A stretch of 64,000 nucleotides of DNA from Vibrio chagasii (GTDB lineage Bacteria; Pseudomonadota; Gammaproteobacteria; Enterobacterales; Vibrionaceae). Positions within the stretch are counted from its first letter, which is position 1, and each line of letters starts with the position of its first letter. Below the pieces are notes generated by a model, which did not search any database, had not been told where the DNA came from, and saw nothing but the letters and a program-made list of their open reading frames with translations. The position numbers were made by a program, and so were the translations under genes. Shown piece after piece: positions 62,372 to 64,000 of the stretch. The stretch is taken from NCBI RefSeq assembly GCF_002954585.1, contig NZ_MSCI01000001.1, positions 1,240,001 to 1,304,000 of the forward strand. Direction: 5' to 3'.

Positions 62372-64000
62372 TTAACCTAAAACCACTTCCACCGTGTGCT
62401 CACCCGATGTAAATACCGGTGCTTTATTGCCTGAAATCAGGTCACCATTGACCTTCATCTCAACCACACCTTTACACACGTTGTTCGGGTTCGTGACATG
62501 AATATTGTATGTTGCACCACGGAACTGGCGACGGACTTTGAACTCAGGCCACTCAGCGGGGATACAAGGGTCCACCAGCAAGCCATCAATTTCAGGTCGA
62601 ACACCCAGAATCCACTGAGTACCTGCAACGTATGTCCAAGATGAAGTACCCGACAGCCATGCATTACGACCTAGGCCGAACTGTTTATGTTCGTCGCCCA
62701 AGATGTTTTGTGGGTAGCAGTATGGCTCCGATTCGAAGGTATCAATATCGTCGTTCTTCGAAGCCGGGTTAATTTGACGGTAGTACTCGTAAGCACGCTC
62801 GCCATTGCCCATTTTCGCTTCTGCAATCATCACCCACGGGTTTGAGTGAAGGAAAATACCGCCGTTCTCTTTCGCACCCGGTGGGTATGTCGAAACACCA
62901 CCAAGTTGTGGATCAAAGCCGTTGTAACCAGGAGTTGAAAGCTTGATACCATTGGTCGTGTTCAGCTTGTTGTAAACCGAATCTAGCGCTTGTGTCGCAC
63001 GCTCTTGCGTTGCGAAACCAGAAATCACAGGCCAGCTTTGACCGTTAGTGTAGATCTGCCCTTGTTCATTCTTATGAGAGCCAATCGGCAGGCCTTGCTC
63101 ATCAAAGTAACGCACAAACCATTCGCCATCCCAACCGCATTCATTCACAGTGCTCTGCATTTGTTGGTATTGCTCTTTGAACTGAGCTGTTGGTTGTTCC
63201 TCACCGCGTAGCTCACAAAGGTCCAACATATCAAGCAGGGCTTTACCGTACATGTTAGCTACCATCATCGACTCAGCACCTGTTGGCAGGTTCACCGTGT
63301 CATTCCAGTCTGCAAACCCTAATAATGGTAGGCCGTGCTCACCGGTGTTGGTGTATGTAAATTTAATCGCGCGACACAAGTGATCCCAAACGGTGCCTGT
63401 TTCTACAGGGTTGCCCGCTTTATCTTTTTGGTAGAACGGAATCTCTTTGTTCAAGAAGTCAGCATTGCCTGTCTCTTTCACATATTGAGTGACTGCGTAG
63501 ATGATCCACAGATGATCGTCACCGTAGTAATCCGGGCGATCTTCTTCTTCACGAGAGTCACCAGCGTTCGCTTCCATGGTCGATGGGAAGAACTGGTGCA
63601 TCGCAGAGCCATTAGTGTTTTGCACCGATAGCAGGCGCTCAATGAACTCGCGCGCCTCTTCTGGCATATGAGTAATAACGCCCAATGTATCTTGTGAAGA
63701 ATCGCGGAAACCGATGCCGCGTGCGCCATAACCAAGCTGATACAGAGACAGGTAACGAGACCAGTTTTTAGTAGTGTGGCATTGGCGTGGGTTGTGTACG
63801 TTAAGCATCGAATTCATAGCAGGGTCTGGCGTTTCAACCTGAACCGCTTGTAGGTAAGAATCCCAGTGCTCAGCCAGTTCAGCGAATGCCGAGTCAACCA
63901 CTTGGTGGTCACGGTATTTAGCCAGTAAAGGTTGCGCGACTTCTAGGCTCTCTTCTTGTGCAATTTGTACAACGGTACGTTCAGTCTGCTCTGGAGATAA
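62372..64000 (-). CDS. GH94 disaccharide phosphorylase, C-terminal 542 residues (partial)
   Basis: Cytoplasmic inverting phosphorylase that splits a beta-linked disaccharide with phosphate into a sugar 1-phosphate and a free sugar. The (alpha/alpha)6 barrel contains DRPDYYGDDHLWI and the catalytic-acid loop GFADWNDTVN. A C-terminal beta-sandwich ends with VDPCIPAEWPEFKVRR. Family members are about 800 residues long, and the frame is open to the right edge of the window, so the N-terminal part lies outside. Cellobiose or chitobiose are the usual substrates; a beta-glucoside fits the neighbouring GH116-like gene better. Confidence 0.9.
   Translation of the reverse strand, partial: LSPEQTERTVVQIAQEESLEVAQPLLAKYRDHQVVDSAFAELAEHWDSYLQAVQVETPDPAMNSMLNVHNPRQCHTTKNWSRYLSLYQLGYGARGIGFRDSSQDTLGVITHMPEEAREFIERLLSVQNTNGSAMHQFFPSTMEANAGDSREEEDRPDYYGDDHLWIIYAVTQYVKETGNADFLNKEIPFYQKDKAGNPVETGTVWDHLCRAIKFTYTNTGEHGLPLLGFADWNDTVNLPTGAESMMVANMYGKALLDMLDLCELRGEEQPTAQFKEQYQQMQSTVNECGWDGEWFVRYFDEQGLPIGSHKNEQGQIYTNGQSWPVISGFATQERATQALDSVYNKLNTTNGIKLSTPGYNGFDPQLGGVSTYPPGAKENGGIFLHSNPWVMIAEAKMGNGERAYEYYRQINPASKNDDIDTFESEPYCYPQNILGDEHKQFGLGRNAWLSGTSSWTYVAGTQWILGVRPEIDGLLVDPCIPAEWPEFKVRRQFRGATYNIHVTNPNNVCKGVVEMKVNGDLISGNKAPVFTSGEHTVEVVLG

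Noticed and set aside
1..64000. CRISPR arrays, tRNA and rRNA genes
   Set aside because: No regularly spaced repeats with unique spacers, and no cloverleaf or rRNA-like sequence was recognised.

Overview
This window looks like a Vibrio chromosome segment. The evidence is a glpK(end)-glpR-glpD block, a 240-residue flavin reductase/nitroreductase that closely resembles V. harveyi FRP, a complete Tad pilus operon, a YcgR-like PilZ protein, and the general gene texture. No rRNA, tRNA or CRISPR array was seen.

Layout. 1-3070: glycerol-3-phosphate regulator and dehydrogenase. 3097-10619: housekeeping and accessory single genes (SlyX/DUF465-type protein, lipoprotein, FRP, phospholipase-D lipoprotein, a TetR regulator divergent from a RibD/DHFR-like reductase across a 45-bp perfect palindrome, a nucleotidyltransferase, a gene with an apparent homopolymer frameshift, an ABM monooxygenase). 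10642-11907: an IS3-family element with recognisable 1-bp-accurate ends and an internally frameshifted transposase. 11978-14701: two divergent MFS transporters. 14734-18307: a low-GC accessory patch in which a roughly 167-bp imperfect direct repeat brackets a decayed gene and a small membrane protein, followed by two membrane proteins, one with an immunity-like tail.

18509-35992: the Tad/Flp locus. It starts with two divergent lipoproteins that share an N-terminal domain. One of them is a 1626-residue repeat protein placed directly before the pilin gene. It continues flp, cpaB, rcpA, cpaD, tadZ, tadA, tadB, tadC, tadD, tadE, tadF and a von Willebrand factor A tadG, with mostly overlapping start and stop codons. 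No prepilin peptidase gene lies in the window. 36078-41081: a second tight operon made of a TlpA-like thioredoxin, a DUF4266 protein with a Gly/Cys tail, a DUF3570 outer-membrane protein, an ApbE-type flavin transferase and DsbD. This looks like an extracytoplasmic redox or flavinylation module.

41155-50811: kinase-like protein, GNAT, PilZ, Lon-like protease, a Fur-box-preceded gene pair ending in a YejF-like double ABC ATPase, and a redoxin/secreted-protein pair divergent from a Cys-rich MarR regulator. 51566-56535: a strikingly AT-rich island of three secreted proteins. Two are paralogous helical proteins with a central hydrophobic hairpin (alpha-pore-forming-toxin style, closest in feel to XaxA/YaxA) and the third is an 801-residue protein with a helical hairpin core and a C-terminal beta domain. 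I regard this as the best candidate for an undescribed system: a multi-component secreted pore-forming toxin. 57130-64000: a LacI-regulated sugar locus with a GH116-like glycosidase, an aldose 1-epimerase and a GH94 disaccharide phosphorylase that runs off the right edge.
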